Origin: Deinococcus multiflagellatus | GTDB taxonomy: Bacteria > Deinococcota > Deinococci > Deinococcales > Deinococcaceae | Assembly (NCBI RefSeq): GCF_020166415.1 | Contig: NZ_JAIQXV010000002.1 | Coordinates: 1-64,000, forward strand | Length of the DNA stretch: 64,000 nt | Reading direction: 5' to 3' | Shown: in pieces, positions 51,678-61,970 of the stretch | How positions within the stretch are numbered: the stretch's first letter is position 1 | Layout: the number at the start of each line of letters is the position of its first letter | Translations under genes and position numbers: made by a program | The notes under the pieces: generated by a model | Databases searched by the model: none | What the model saw: the letters and a program-made list of their open reading frames with translations, nothing else | What the model was told of the DNA's origin: nothing

Positions 51678-52700
51678 TCAATCCAACCGGGCCTCGGCTT
51701 CAGCGCGGTCGCGGACCACGTCCAGGATGGTGCGTTGCAGGTCGTGCATGATGGCCTGCGTAAAGTAGGCGGCGTAGCCGTTAAAAGGCGTGCTCAGGCG
51801 CTGGGTGCTGCTCAGGTGGAGGAGGGTGACGCCTGGCTCCACCTCCTCCAGGCGGTAGGTGCCGCTCAGGACGTCGAAGAACCGGCCGCCCACCCGCACA
51901 TGGGGGTCCAGGCCGCCGGGGTCGCGGGCCTGGATGCGGAACGACAGCAGCCGCCCCTCCTGCCAGTCGGTCACCGTTTCCAGAAAGCTCAGGCCGCCGT
52001 CAAAGGTGGCGAGGCGCGCTGCCCCCACACCCGTTCCCGTCAGCACCGCCTCGCGGGGGCGGGGCAGGCCAGCAAGGTGGGCCCAGCCCGTCTGAATTTC
52101 GCGGTCCTGAATACGCGGCACGCTGCGAATCTGCGCCCAGACGGCTTCCGGGGGCGCCTTTACCAGCACGCTGTTGGTGACGGTGCGGTACACGCTGGGC
52201 GGGGTAAGGCGCTGCTCCAGCGGGCCCAGCACGGCTGGCAAGGCGGCGGTCAGCAGCAGTGCGCCCGCGCGGCCCCGCCCCCACCAGCGCTGCGCCAGGA
52301 ACGCCGCGCCTGCCCCCAGCGCCGCCATCACGTACATCACCGGGGCGGCAATAAAGGCGCACAGCACGCCCTCGAAGCCCACCACCAGCGCCGTCACCAG
52401 AAAGACGGTGGTGGTCAGCGCCGCCACCCCTATCGCTTCGCCCAACGGCGAGGGGCGCGGCGGTGGCGGGTCGCCAAATGGGTCGGGCACCGGGGCCGGC
52501 GGGCGGGGCGGGGTGAGGCGCAGGGTGATGGTCACCGACAGCAGCCCCAGCACGAACGGCACCAGAAACAGGTAAGACGCCACCATCACCCCGGCGCCAC
52601 CGTCGCTGCCGTCCAGCACATGTAGCCACAGATACACGCCCAGGCCATACAGCACGCCTGCCGCGCCGCCCAGCAGCGCCCCGGCCCCCAGGGGTTTCAT
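51678..52700 (-). CDS. SRPBCC-domain membrane protein
   Basis: A 340-residue protein. About four to five hydrophobic segments occupy residues 1-165; the rest (about 170-335) is a START/SRPBCC-like ligand-binding domain (NSVLVKAPPEAVWAQIRSVPRIQDREIQTGW, and the closing long helix FTQAIMHDLQRTILDVVRDRAE). It probably binds a lipid or hydrophobic compound at the membrane. ATG at 52700 with TAGGCT 6 nt upstream. No functional partner nearby. Confidence 0.72.
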   Translation of the reverse strand: MKPLGAGALLGGAAGVLYGLGVYLWLHVLDGSDGGAGVMVASYLFLVPFVLGLLSVTITLRLTPPRPPAPVPDPFGDPPPPRPSPLGEAIGVAALTTTVFLVTALVVGFEGVLCAFIAAPVMYVMAALGAGAAFLAQRWWGRGRAGALLLTAALPAVLGPLEQRLTPPSVYRTVTNSVLVKAPPEAVWAQIRSVPRIQDREIQTGWAHLAGLPRPREAVLTGTGVGAARLATFDGGLSFLETVTDWQEGRLLSFRIQARDPGGLDPHVRVGGRFFDVLSGTYRLEEVEPGVTLLHLSSTQRLSTPFNGYAAYFTQAIMHDLQRTILDVVRDRAEAEARLD

Positions 52701-52706
52701 GGCCCC

Positions 52707-52712
52707 AGCCTA
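52707..52712 (-). promoter_or_regulatory. -10 box of the SRPBCC gene
   Basis: TAGGCT lies 6 nt before the ATG at 52700. Confidence 0.45.
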
Positions 52713-52747
52713 CCCTGCGCCCGGTGGTGGGGCCGGGCAGATGGTGC

Positions 52748-53221
52748 CTAGGCTTCCCGCAGCGGCAGCTCGTAGCACAGGCTGTTGTCTATGCCCTCGT
52801 AGTAGCCAAAGTTGGGAATGCGGCGAAAGCCCGCGCGTTCGTACAGGGCCAGCGCGGCGGCCTGCTGGTCGCCGGTTTCCAGCACCAGCCGGGCGTACCC
52901 GGCGGCGCGGCCCCGGGCAATCAATTCGTTCAGGAGCGCCCGCCCCACCCCCCGGCCCCGCGCGGCAGGCACGGTGTACATGCGCTTGACCTCGGCTGAA
53001 GCCTCATCCCAGCGTTTCAGGGCGCCGCAGGCCAGCAGGTCGCCGTTCTCCTCGGCGGCCAGCAGCACGCAGCCTTCACCGCTGAGGGTCAGGGGGTCAA
53101 AGGGCTCGGTGCGCTCGTCGGTGTCCTGGTACAGCTCGCGCAGTTCGCGCTGCTGGGCGTTCATCAGGGCCTGCACGCGGAGGTCGGTGGGCGGCATGTC
53201 CAGCAGGCGCGGGGTGGGCAT
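52748..53221 (-). CDS. GNAT family N-acetyltransferase
   Basis: A 157-residue acetyl-CoA-dependent acetyltransferase. The acetyl-CoA pyrophosphate loop is VPAARGRGVGRALLNELI at about 85-102, preceded by VKRMYTV and followed by LVLETGDQQAAALALYERAGFRRI. It resembles small-molecule acetyltransferases; the acceptor is unknown. ATG at 53221 with TACGCT 5 nt upstream. Confidence 0.88.
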   Translation of the reverse strand: MPTPRLLDMPPTDLRVQALMNAQQRELRELYQDTDERTEPFDPLTLSGEGCVLLAAEENGDLLACGALKRWDEASAEVKRMYTVPAARGRGVGRALLNELIARGRAAGYARLVLETGDQQAAALALYERAGFRRIPNFGYYEGIDNSLCYELPLREA

Positions 53222-53226
53222 GGCTC

Positions 53227-53232
53227 AGCGTA
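53227..53232 (-). promoter_or_regulatory. -10 box of the GNAT gene
   Basis: TACGCT lies 5 nt before the ATG at 53221. Confidence 0.45.
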
Positions 53233-53308
53233 GGCACAGCCCGCCACCAGGCGCAAGGCCAAATTCTCGCCCCAGGGTGAAGGCGGGCGGGGAGTGCTGC
53301 GCCGCCCG

Positions 53309-53629
53309 TCAGTGGGCCACCAGTTCCGCCACCCAGTCGCCCGAGGGCAGACGGTCGTCGCGGCTCTGGCCGGTGGCGCTGGGGTGCTGGGTGAAGCGGG
53401 CCACGGTCCAGTGCTGTGCCCCGGCGCTCAGCACATAGCTGCCGTGTTCGCCGGGCCCCGTGACGCGGCGGCCACTGCTCTGAAAGGCCACCTCCACGCT
53501 GGTCCCCACCGGAAGCGCTTCCAGACTGGACGTGACCACTTCACCCTGAAAGGTGCGCTGGGGGTCGGTGGCCTCGCCCTGCCACGCGCCACTCAGGCCC
53601 ACGGTCTGCGTTGTGCGTGTCTCTGTCAT
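53309..53629 (-). CDS. Hypothetical protein, 106 residues
   Basis: A soluble Thr/Gly-rich protein of predicted beta-strands (SGAWQGEATDPQRTFQGEVVTSS, VGTSVEVAFQSSGRRV, GSYVLSAGAQHWTVARF). It lacks a signal peptide. No family recognised. Codon use resembles neighbouring genes. It lies between the GNAT gene and ilvA on the same strand but with gaps of about 90-110 bp on both sides. Confidence 0.6.
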   Translation of the reverse strand: MTETRTTQTVGLSGAWQGEATDPQRTFQGEVVTSSLEALPVGTSVEVAFQSSGRRVTGPGEHGSYVLSAGAQHWTVARFTQHPSATGQSRDDRLPSGDWVAELVAH

Positions 53630-53737
53630 GGGGTTTATCTCGCCATGCCGGGCCCCGGCGGGGGTGAGTGGGGCCGCAGCACCCCTTCATATGTGACTGG
53701 GCGTTTAGACAGGCGGGGGCTCAGGGCAGCGAAGCGA

Positions 53738-55282
<1,545 letters not shown>

Positions 55283-55292
55283 GTGGCCCCCC

Positions 55293-55326
55293 AAAGAAAA
55301 CGCCCCCGAGCACTCGTCTCGGGGGC
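55293..55326 (-). terminator. Attenuator hairpin upstream of ilvA
   Basis: GCCCCCGAG and CTCGGGGGC form a perfect 9-bp stem with a 7-nt loop, followed on the minus strand by GTTTTCTTT, 10 nt before the ilvA ATG. No gene on this strand lies upstream, so it can only act on the ilvA leader. The stretch 55321-55330 can instead pair with 55354-55362. Confidence 0.75.
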
Positions 55327-55346
55327 CAAGGACAGCGCGCAGGCCG

Positions 55347-55391
55347 TCAGGAGCTTGCCCCTGGTGGCCGGAGAATTCGCGCCGCGTTCAT
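55347..55391 (-). CDS. ilvA leader peptide, 14 residues
   Basis: MNAARILRPPGASS, with Ile and Leu at positions 6-7. Its ATG lies 6 nt after TATGCT, so the transcript would start at this codon and be translated without a leader. The last codons overlap the strand that forms an antiterminator with the attenuator's 5' arm. A ribosome that stalls at Ile6 would leave that strand free, and one that reaches the stop would cover it. Only one Ile codon is present, fewer than in classical leaders. Confidence 0.55.
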   Translation of the reverse strand: MNAARILRPPGASS

Positions 55392-55397
55392 AGGGCG

Positions 55398-55403
55398 AGC
55401 ATA
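55398..55403 (-). promoter_or_regulatory. -10 box of the ilvA leader
   Basis: TATGCT lies 6 nt before the leader-peptide ATG. The -35 region is not clear. Confidence 0.5.
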
Positions 55404-55436
55404 GGCCGGGGCTGGATTGTCCGCCTCCGCCAGGGG

Positions 55437-55442
55437 TAGACA
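55437..55442 (+). promoter_or_regulatory. -10 box of the 129-residue protein gene
   Basis: TAGACA lies 6 nt before the ATG at 55449; it is divergent from the ilvA leader promoter. Confidence 0.4.
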
Positions 55443-55448
55443 AGACCC

Positions 55449-55838
55449 ATGACCCCTCTGGGCAAGCTGCCGGCCCCCGAAGCCCTGACGCTGCGCGACG
55501 TGACTGTCCGGCGGCGGCGGCTGTGGCCGTATGTGGACCTGGGCCCGGTGTTCCTGTTCATGGGCATCTCGGGCGTGGACCACGGCCGCGAGGCCCGCCT
55601 GCAGCGGCGCTTTGAGCAGGAGTACTACCCCTATCTGGTGACTGCCCGCCCCTCGCGTCCGCTGCCCCCGGGCCGCTACACCTTCAGCGGCCTTCCAGAA
55701 GACGCCAACCGGCGCGGCTGGACCGTGGGCCCGGATGAGCTGGCGCGCACCGAACTGAGCGAGGAAGCCCACAGCGCCTTTGAGGAGTGGCGCCAGCGCG
55801 GCGAGGGGGCGGTGGTGCCGCAGCGCCGGGAGGACTAG
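55449..55838 (+). CDS. Hypothetical protein, 129 residues
   Basis: A soluble basic protein with an Arg run (VRRRRLWPYVDLGPVFLFMGISG) and conserved-looking PLPPGRYTFSGLPEDANRRGW. No family recognised. Its TAG stop lies inside the terminal inverted repeat of an R2 element, so the reading frame may have been shortened or reset by the insertion. Divergent from ilvA. Confidence 0.6.
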   Translation: MTPLGKLPAPEALTLRDVTVRRRRLWPYVDLGPVFLFMGISGVDHGREARLQRRFEQEYYPYLVTARPSRPLPPGRYTFSGLPEDANRRGWTVGPDELARTELSEEAHSAFEEWRQRGEGAVVPQRRED

Positions 55839-55945
55839 AGCGGTTGAGAAAAGCCCCCCCTCACCCCTCGCTGCGGCGCCGCTCTTCGAGTCCCACGAGG
55901 GGCGAGGGTCGAGATCCAACATCATCTTTATGGCACCTGCTCTAG
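55835..55945. repeat. R2 element, second copy
   Basis: CTAGAGCGGTTGAG at the left and, in reverse, CTAGAGCAGGTGCC at the right. Its interior CCTCACCCCTCGCTGCG and CCACGAGGGGCGAGGGTC matches the copy at 51489 in opposite orientation, interrupted by an insert with CTCTTCGAG like the copy at 7329. The left end supplies the stop codon of the preceding gene. Confidence 0.7.
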
Positions 55946-55961
55946 AGCAGTGCTGTCGCAC

Positions 55962-56798
55962 TCAGCCCTGCTGCGCGGCCCACAGGGCCAGCGTCTCCTG
56001 GGCCTCGTCCACATGCATCTGTTCCACCAGGGCGCCCTGGAAGGTCGCCACACTCTGCCCGGCGGCGCGGGCCTCGTTCCAGGCCGCCAGCAGGGCGCGG
56101 GCGCGCTCGGTTTCGGCCTCGCTCACGCCATAGGCGGCGTTGGCGGCCTCAATCTGGCCGGGGTGAATCACGGTCTTGCCCGCAAAGCCCAGGGCGCGGC
56201 CCTGCGCACATTCCCGCGCCAAACCTTCGGGGTCGCGCACATCGTTGTACACGGCGTCCAGCGGCACCTTGCCATAGGCGCGGGTGGCCAGGACCACAGC
56301 GCTCAGGGCATGGAGGAGCGGCTCCCGGCCCGCGTGGGGGCGGGTGCGCAGGGCGTGGGCCAGGTCGTTGGCCCCGGCGATCAGGCCCGCCACCCCCGGC
56401 GCGGCGGCAATGGCAGGGGCCCCAAGCACCCCCAGCGGCGTTTCGATCATGGCCCACAGCGGCTTCGGCCCGGCCAGGGTGGGCGGCGCCTCGACCTTGG
56501 GCAGCACCACCCCGGCCAGCGCCGGGTGCGCGGCCAGCGCCAGATCATCCCCGTGCCAGGGGGTGCCCGGGGCATTCAGGCGCAGCAACACCGGCACCGG
56601 CCAGGGCTGGGCCAGGGCGGCGCGCGCCTGCTCGCGGGCCCCGGCCTTGTGCTCGGGGGCCACCGCGTCTTCCAGGTCCAGAATCACCGCGTCGGCGCCC
56701 AGGGCGCGGGCTTTTTCTATGGCGCGGGGCTTGTCGCCCGGCACATACAACACGGAGCGCCAGGGGCGCGCGGCGGCAGGAAGGGGCTCAGCGGTCAC
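55962..56798 (-). CDS. HpcH/HpaI aldolase, citrate lyase beta-like (CitE)
   Basis: A 278-residue TIM-barrel lyase. RSVLYVPGDKPRAIEKA near 14-30, DAVILDLEDAVAPEHK (metal Asp/Glu), VLLRLNAPGTPWHGDDL, WAMIETPLGVL and GFAGKTVIHPGQIEAAN match CitE-like proteins. These cleave or make C-C bonds in acyl-CoA substrates such as malyl- or citramalyl-CoA. No citrate lyase alpha or gamma subunits are nearby, so a stand-alone lyase is likely. GTG start overlapping the stop of a 31-residue membrane peptide. Confidence 0.85.
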   Translation of the reverse strand: MTAEPLPAAARPWRSVLYVPGDKPRAIEKARALGADAVILDLEDAVAPEHKAGAREQARAALAQPWPVPVLLRLNAPGTPWHGDDLALAAHPALAGVVLPKVEAPPTLAGPKPLWAMIETPLGVLGAPAIAAAPGVAGLIAGANDLAHALRTRPHAGREPLLHALSAVVLATRAYGKVPLDAVYNDVRDPEGLARECAQGRALGFAGKTVIHPGQIEAANAAYGVSEAETERARALLAAWNEARAAGQSVATFQGALVEQMHVDEAQETLALWAAQQG

Positions 56799-56883
56799 GG
56801 CGCTCCGGTTGGGCGCGGCGGGCGGCGCTGCTGCCCAGCAGAAATGGCAGCAGCACCAGCAAGAATCTCAGGGGACGGGCCAT
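56788..56883 (-). CDS. 31-residue single-membrane-segment peptide
   Basis: MARPLRFLLVLLPFLLGSSAA followed by an Arg-rich tail. One hydrophobic helix of about 12-15 residues; it may be a signal-like or membrane microprotein. CATACT lies 6 nt before the ATG, and its stop overlaps the start of the CitE-like gene by 11 nt, which suggests a translational-coupling role. Too short for family assignment. Confidence 0.5.
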   Translation of the reverse strand: MARPLRFLLVLLPFLLGSSAARRAQPERRDR

Positions 56884-56916
56884 GCGGGCAGTATGAAACA
56901 TGGGTCTGCAGGGCAC

Positions 56917-56945
56917 AAAAAACCCACTTCACGAAAGGAAGTGGG
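56917..56945 (-). terminator. Intrinsic terminator of the RIO kinase gene
   Basis: CCCACTTC and GAAGTGGG (8-bp stem, 7-nt loop) followed by six T on the minus strand. Confidence 0.85.
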
Positions 56946-56961
56946 CGGGGGCGCGCGGCCT

Positions 56962-57870
56962 TCACGGCAGCAGCAGGCGGGGGGCCGGGGCCGGGCCCAG
57001 GGCGCGGCGCTGCACCTCGCGCAGGGTGCTCTGGGTGTCGGCGTGGACGCCGTGCTTGCGGAAGCTGGTCACGAGGCTCTGGGCGTCCCTGGCCAGCAGG
57101 TCGTGAAAATGGGGGTTCTGGCGCGTGGTGAGCTGGGGAAAATCAATGATGATCACGGTGTCCTCCCACCAGAGAAGGTTGTAGGTGCTGTAGTCGCCGT
57201 GGGCGTAGCCCAGCCGCAGCAGATCGGCCATGCCGCGCACGCTCTGGTCCCAGGCGCGCTGGGCCTGCTCGGGGCTCAGGGCGGCGTCACTCAGGCGCGG
57301 GGCAATCTGGTCTTCGGTGCCAATCAGGCGCATCAGGACGGCGGGGGTGGTCTGGGCGTACTCGAAGGGATGGGGGCCCACCAGGGGTTCGGGCACGGGC
57401 AAGCCTGCTGCCCACAGGTGCCACAGGTGGGCGTACTCGGCGTTCACCCAGCCCTCTTGCAGCATGGCGAGGCCCTTGCGGGTGCGGCCTTCCATGGCCC
57501 GCTTGGCGCGCGCGTCCAGAATCACCTGTCCGGCGCGGTACACACTGTCGTTCTTGAATGAGCGGGCTTCTAAGTCGCGGTAAAGCTTCAGCAGAACGCT
57601 GCCTTTGGGGCCGCGCGCCACGTACGCCGTGGCTTCCTTGCCGCTTTTCAGTTCGGCCACCACTTCGGTGATGTGGCCCAGGTCTTTCAGGCGGCGAATG
57701 ACATCGTCCTGCTCACCCTCGCCCTCGGCGGTCAGGTCGGCCAGCGCGCGGCGGCCCGTGGGCTTTTTGCGGGGTCGCCGGATGCGCTCCTGCGGCTCGT
57801 CGGTCAGATCGTCAGTGTCGTCCCAGACATCGTCCTGGGCGCTCCACTGGGGCTGTCGTTGGGCGCTCAT
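56962..57870 (-). CDS. RIO1-like serine/threonine protein kinase
   Basis: A 302-residue protein. The acidic, Arg-rich N-terminus (about 1-60) precedes the RIO kinase domain: the glycine-poor ATP loop SGKEATAYVA, Lys in VLLKLYR, catalytic loop HGDYSTYNLLW near residue 225, and metal-binding IDFPQLTT. RIO kinases act in ribosome maturation in archaea and eukaryotes; bacterial members are less studied. A 39-residue gene with a strong ribosome site lies just upstream, 15 nt away, probably in the same transcript. Confidence 0.88.
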   Translation of the reverse strand: MSAQRQPQWSAQDDVWDDTDDLTDEPQERIRRPRKKPTGRRALADLTAEGEGEQDDVIRRLKDLGHITEVVAELKSGKEATAYVARGPKGSVLLKLYRDLEARSFKNDSVYRAGQVILDARAKRAMEGRTRKGLAMLQEGWVNAEYAHLWHLWAAGLPVPEPLVGPHPFEYAQTTPAVLMRLIGTEDQIAPRLSDAALSPEQAQRAWDQSVRGMADLLRLGYAHGDYSTYNLLWWEDTVIIIDFPQLTTRQNPHFHDLLARDAQSLVTSFRKHGVHADTQSTLREVQRRALGPAPAPRLLLP

Positions 57871-57885
57871 GGGCGCCCCGGGGGG

Positions 57886-58005
57886 TTACAAGGCTTGGGT
57901 GCGCCCGAAGGCAGAGGTGGCCCGTGTTGGTGAAACAAAATCACTCCTGTTGGCAGGGACGAAGACTCGGTGGGCAGCGGTCTTGGTGTCAGTGATATCG
58001 GTCAT
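57886..58005 (-). CDS. 39-residue small protein upstream of the RIO kinase
   Basis: MTDITDTKTAAHRVFVP at the start, hydrophilic, without a membrane segment. A strong Shine-Dalgarno AGGAGGTG 6 nt upstream and a good promoter (58035-58064) support expression. It could be a leader peptide or a small protein; the kinase start lies 15 nt downstream. Confidence 0.55.
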   Translation of the reverse strand: MTDITDTKTAAHRVFVPANRSDFVSPTRATSAFGRTQAL

Positions 58006-58034
58006 AGGCAACACCTCCTTTCGGTGATGAACGC

Positions 58035-58064
58035 AGCGTAGCAGGCAAATGCGGCGCCTGTCAC
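58035..58064 (-). promoter_or_regulatory. Promoter of the small protein/RIO kinase pair
   Basis: GTGACA (58059-58064), an 18-bp spacer ending in TGC, and TACGCT (58035-58040). The leader is about 25 nt and includes the Shine-Dalgarno. Confidence 0.55.
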
Positions 58065-58134
58065 GAAGATCTGCGGCGCTAGGCCATCACGCCTAGCGGG
58101 GGTGGCAGATGCAAAAGGGCAGGGTTTCCACGAC

Positions 58135-58160
58135 AAAACCGCGCCCAGATCAGGCGCGGT
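58135..58160 (-). terminator. Terminator of the NMT1-like binding protein gene
   Basis: A stem CCGCGCC/GGCGCGG followed by TTTT on the minus strand, about 135 nt after the stop. The stretch in between (58161-58296) shows no gene. Confidence 0.65.
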
Positions 58161-58296
58161 CAAAGGCTGCGGGTTGTCTGCAGATGCTGTCTGGGAGGTG
58201 GACAGCCGCCGGTGTTTCCCCTTCGCTGCGCCACGCTGCAAGCGCCTTCAGTCAGGACCTTTCGGAAAGGGGGAGAGGAAGGCGTTGGAAGCTGGC

Positions 58297-59244
58297 TTAC
58301 TTCAGCGTTTTGCTGATGTAGGCGTTGGTGTAATAGTCCGTGGCCTTGGCATTGGCGGGCAGTTTGCCCTGCTTGACCAGTGCGGCCACTGCCTTGGTCC
58401 ACGCGGCCGGGTTCATGGCCCCCAGGCCGTTCGCCTGGGCGTAGGGGCCGGTCATCAGGGGCACGCTGGCGCGCAGCACGTCCAGGCTGCCACTGCTGCC
58501 AAACACCGGCTGGGCCAGCTTGAAGGCGCGTGCGGGGTCGGCCACCGTAAATTTCAGGCCGCGCTGCGCGGCGCGCACCACCTTCTTGGCCAGATCGCCC
58601 GAGAGGCTCTTGCCTGTGCCAATCAGGCCCACGCCCACCATCGGGTAGGCGCCCGTGACATCCAGGGTATACACGCGCTTGCCGCTGGTGCGGGCCAGTT
58701 GCAGCACGTCGTTGTTGGCGTAACCCACGGCGGCGTCCACCCGCCCGGCGCGCACGGCGTCCACCTGCGTAAAGCCGATGCTGCTCAGGCGCACGTCCTT
58801 GCCTTCTTGCAGCCCGGCGCTGTCCAGCAGCGCCTGAATGGCGTGGTAGGAGCTGCCAAAAGGGCCGGGCAGGCCCACCGTGAGGCCCTTCAGGTCCTGC
58901 ACCGTATTCAGGGGCCTGAGGCTAAAGACCGTGACCGGGTTTTTCTGGTACATGGTCATCACGTAGCGCACGTCGGCGCCCTGGTTGCGCGCGAAGATGG
59001 CGTCTTCGGGGTCGCCCACCACAAAGTCCAGCTTGCCCTGCAGCAGCAGGGGCAGCAGTTGCGACACGTAGCCGTGCTGGTAGTTGACCTTCAGGCCCTC
59101 GGCACCGAAATAGCCCAGCTTGTCGGCCACGTAAAAGGGCGTGAACTGCACGTCCGGGTTGTAGCCCAGGCCAATGTTCACCGTGCGCTGCGCGGCGGCA
59201 GAGGTGGCCAGCAGGCCCAGCAGCAGGAAGGCGGCGCGTCTCAT
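58297..59244 (-). CDS. ABC transporter substrate-binding protein, NMT1/THI5-like
   Basis: A 315-residue exported protein. Signal peptide 1-18 (MRRAAFLLLGLLATSAAA), then the type II periplasmic-binding fold of the NMT1/ThiY family: VNIGLGYNPDVQFTPFYVADKLGYF, GKLDFVVGDPEDAIFARNQG, LKGLTVGLPGPFGSSYHAIQ. Relatives bind thiamine precursors, nitrate, sulfonates or nucleobases; the ligand here is open. No permease or ATPase gene is adjacent, so it is an orphan component in this window. ATG at 59244 with TATACT 7 nt upstream. Confidence 0.85.
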   Translation of the reverse strand: MRRAAFLLLGLLATSAAAQRTVNIGLGYNPDVQFTPFYVADKLGYFGAEGLKVNYQHGYVSQLLPLLLQGKLDFVVGDPEDAIFARNQGADVRYVMTMYQKNPVTVFSLRPLNTVQDLKGLTVGLPGPFGSSYHAIQALLDSAGLQEGKDVRLSSIGFTQVDAVRAGRVDAAVGYANNDVLQLARTSGKRVYTLDVTGAYPMVGVGLIGTGKSLSGDLAKKVVRAAQRGLKFTVADPARAFKLAQPVFGSSGSLDVLRASVPLMTGPYAQANGLGAMNPAAWTKAVAALVKQGKLPANAKATDYYTNAYISKTLK

Positions 59245-59251
59245 GAGGGCG

Positions 59252-59257
59252 AGTATA
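59252..59257 (-). promoter_or_regulatory. -10 box of the NMT1-like gene
   Basis: TATACT lies 7 nt before the ATG at 59244. Confidence 0.55.
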
Positions 59258-59301
59258 GGCGCGCCGGGTGACCCGTCTGTGATGCAGGCGGCGGTCTGCC
59301 G

Positions 59302-60381
59302 TTACGCCTGGGCCCGGCCCAGCACGCCGGTCAGGGCGCGCACCACCCGGGGGTCAAAATGGGTGCCGCTGGCCGCCTGGATAAAGCTCAGGGCCTCGTC
59401 GGCGCTCCAGGCGGCCTTGTAGGTGCGGTTGCTGGTCAGGGCGTCGAACACGTCGCACACCGCAAAAATGCGCGCGGTCAGGGGAATGGCCTCGCCGCAC
59501 ACCCCCCGGGGATAGCCGGTGCCGTCCCAGCGTTCGTGGTGGGCCGCCACCACATTCAGGGCCTCGTCCGGCAGGAAGGGCAGCTGCTGGGCCAGATTCA
59601 CCCCCTCGTCCACATGGCGGCGCATCCGCTCGCGCATGCCGTCGGTGAGGGGGCCGGGGCAGTGCAGAATCTCGTCGGGCAGGCTCAGCTTGCCAATGTC
59701 GTGCAGGTACGCCCCCCAGCGCAGGGCGCACAGGTCCCCCTCACTGAGGTTCAGGGCCTGGCCCAGCTGCGTGGCCAGCCGGGTCACCCGGTCGGTGTGG
59801 CCGTGGGTTTCGGCGCTGCGGGCTTCCAGGCACAGGCCCAGGGCGCGCAGGGCACTTTCGTGGGCGTGGCGCTCGCGTTCCTCGGCGTCCAGGCGGGCGG
59901 CCAGCAGGGCCATCAGGCCGGTCACGCTGCGCACCAGCGCCTGCTCGGCCGCTGACCACGCCTGCGGCGAGAGCCCCAGCAGCAGCAGTGTGCCGATCAA
60001 GCGGCCCCCGGGGTCATGCACGGGGGCCGCACTCAGCGAGCGCAGGCCCGGCACCGCGAAGGTGCGCGCGGCCGGGTGCGTGCGGATATCCGCGATAAAG
60101 AGCGGCTCCTGCGCCTGGGCCAGCGCCCGTACCAGGGGCAGTTGCGGCGACAGCCCCTGACGCCAGCGGCCCAGCGGCTGCACCCCACTTTCGGCGCGCA
60201 CCCGGTACAGGTTGTCCGGGGCCCACCACTGGTAATACCCGGCCCCGTGCGCGCCCGTGTGAAGCAGCAGCGCGTCCAGCACCGGCTGCATGGCGCTGCC
60301 CAGGTCGGGGGCCGTGAGCCCCAACCGCGTGAGCCGCAAGGTCAGCTCAGCGAAGGTCCCGGAAGCGTCGGCCGTGGTCAT
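59302..60381 (-). CDS. GAF-HD-GYP phosphodiesterase-like protein
   Basis: A 359-residue soluble protein. Residues about 25-170 form a GAF sensor; 175-350 an HD-GYP domain with HTDRVTRLA, YLHDIGKLSLPDEIL, HVDEGVNL, HHERWDGTGYPRG (GYP motif present) and VCDVFDALTSNRTYK. All metal-binding residues are kept, so it should hydrolyse cyclic di-GMP. It is the third cyclic di-GMP protein in the window and a counterpart of the large protein at 23384. Confidence 0.9.
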   Translation of the reverse strand: MTTADASGTFAELTLRLTRLGLTAPDLGSAMQPVLDALLLHTGAHGAGYYQWWAPDNLYRVRAESGVQPLGRWRQGLSPQLPLVRALAQAQEPLFIADIRTHPAARTFAVPGLRSLSAAPVHDPGGRLIGTLLLLGLSPQAWSAAEQALVRSVTGLMALLAARLDAEERERHAHESALRALGLCLEARSAETHGHTDRVTRLATQLGQALNLSEGDLCALRWGAYLHDIGKLSLPDEILHCPGPLTDGMRERMRRHVDEGVNLAQQLPFLPDEALNVVAAHHERWDGTGYPRGVCGEAIPLTARIFAVCDVFDALTSNRTYKAAWSADEALSFIQAASGTHFDPRVVRALTGVLGRAQA

Positions 60382-60430
60382 GAGATAGCTCTACTATGAC
60401 ACACCCAATGAGGAAAACCTCACAAAAGGG

Positions 60431-60452
60431 AAAAGGGGGCCACGCGGCCCCC
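60431..60452 (-). terminator. Intrinsic terminator of glyA
   Basis: GGGGGCC/GGCCCCC stem with a 4-nt loop followed by TTTTCCCTTTT on the minus strand. Confidence 0.8.
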
Positions 60453-60478
60453 CTCTGGGGTGATTCCGGGAGGCGCCT

Positions 60479-61705
<1,227 letters not shown>

Positions 61706-61711
61706 AGGGTC

Positions 61712-61717
61712 ACGGTA
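61712..61717 (-). promoter_or_regulatory. -10 box of glyA
   Basis: TACCGT lies 6 nt before the ATG at 61705. Confidence 0.4.
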
Positions 61718-61770
61718 ACACTGCGGGGTGTGCTGGCCGGGCGGCGTGTCTTTGCAGGGCAGACGTGGGG

Positions 61771-61970
61771 TGGGGGGGATGGGTGATGGTGGAGGGTTGA
61801 TGGAAGGGGGCGGGAGATTCATGGGTCGAGACGTCGAGGGGTCAGGGGTCGAGAGGGGAAGTGGGTGGGGGCGCTGGGAGGGAGGACAGCGGATGGCGGA
61901 TGGGTCATCCCGGCCTCGTCTGTTCTCGACACCTCGACTTCTCGACACCTCGACCTCTCAACCTTCCCTC
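61771..61970. repeat. Heptamer-repeat island 5
   Basis: The left arm (61771-61860) has G-rich 7-bp-spaced units such as GGGTCGA and GGTTGATGG. The right arm (61924-61970) holds CCTCGAC and TCTCGACA repeats, complementary to part of the left. It fills the glyA-antiporter gap. Confidence 0.6.
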
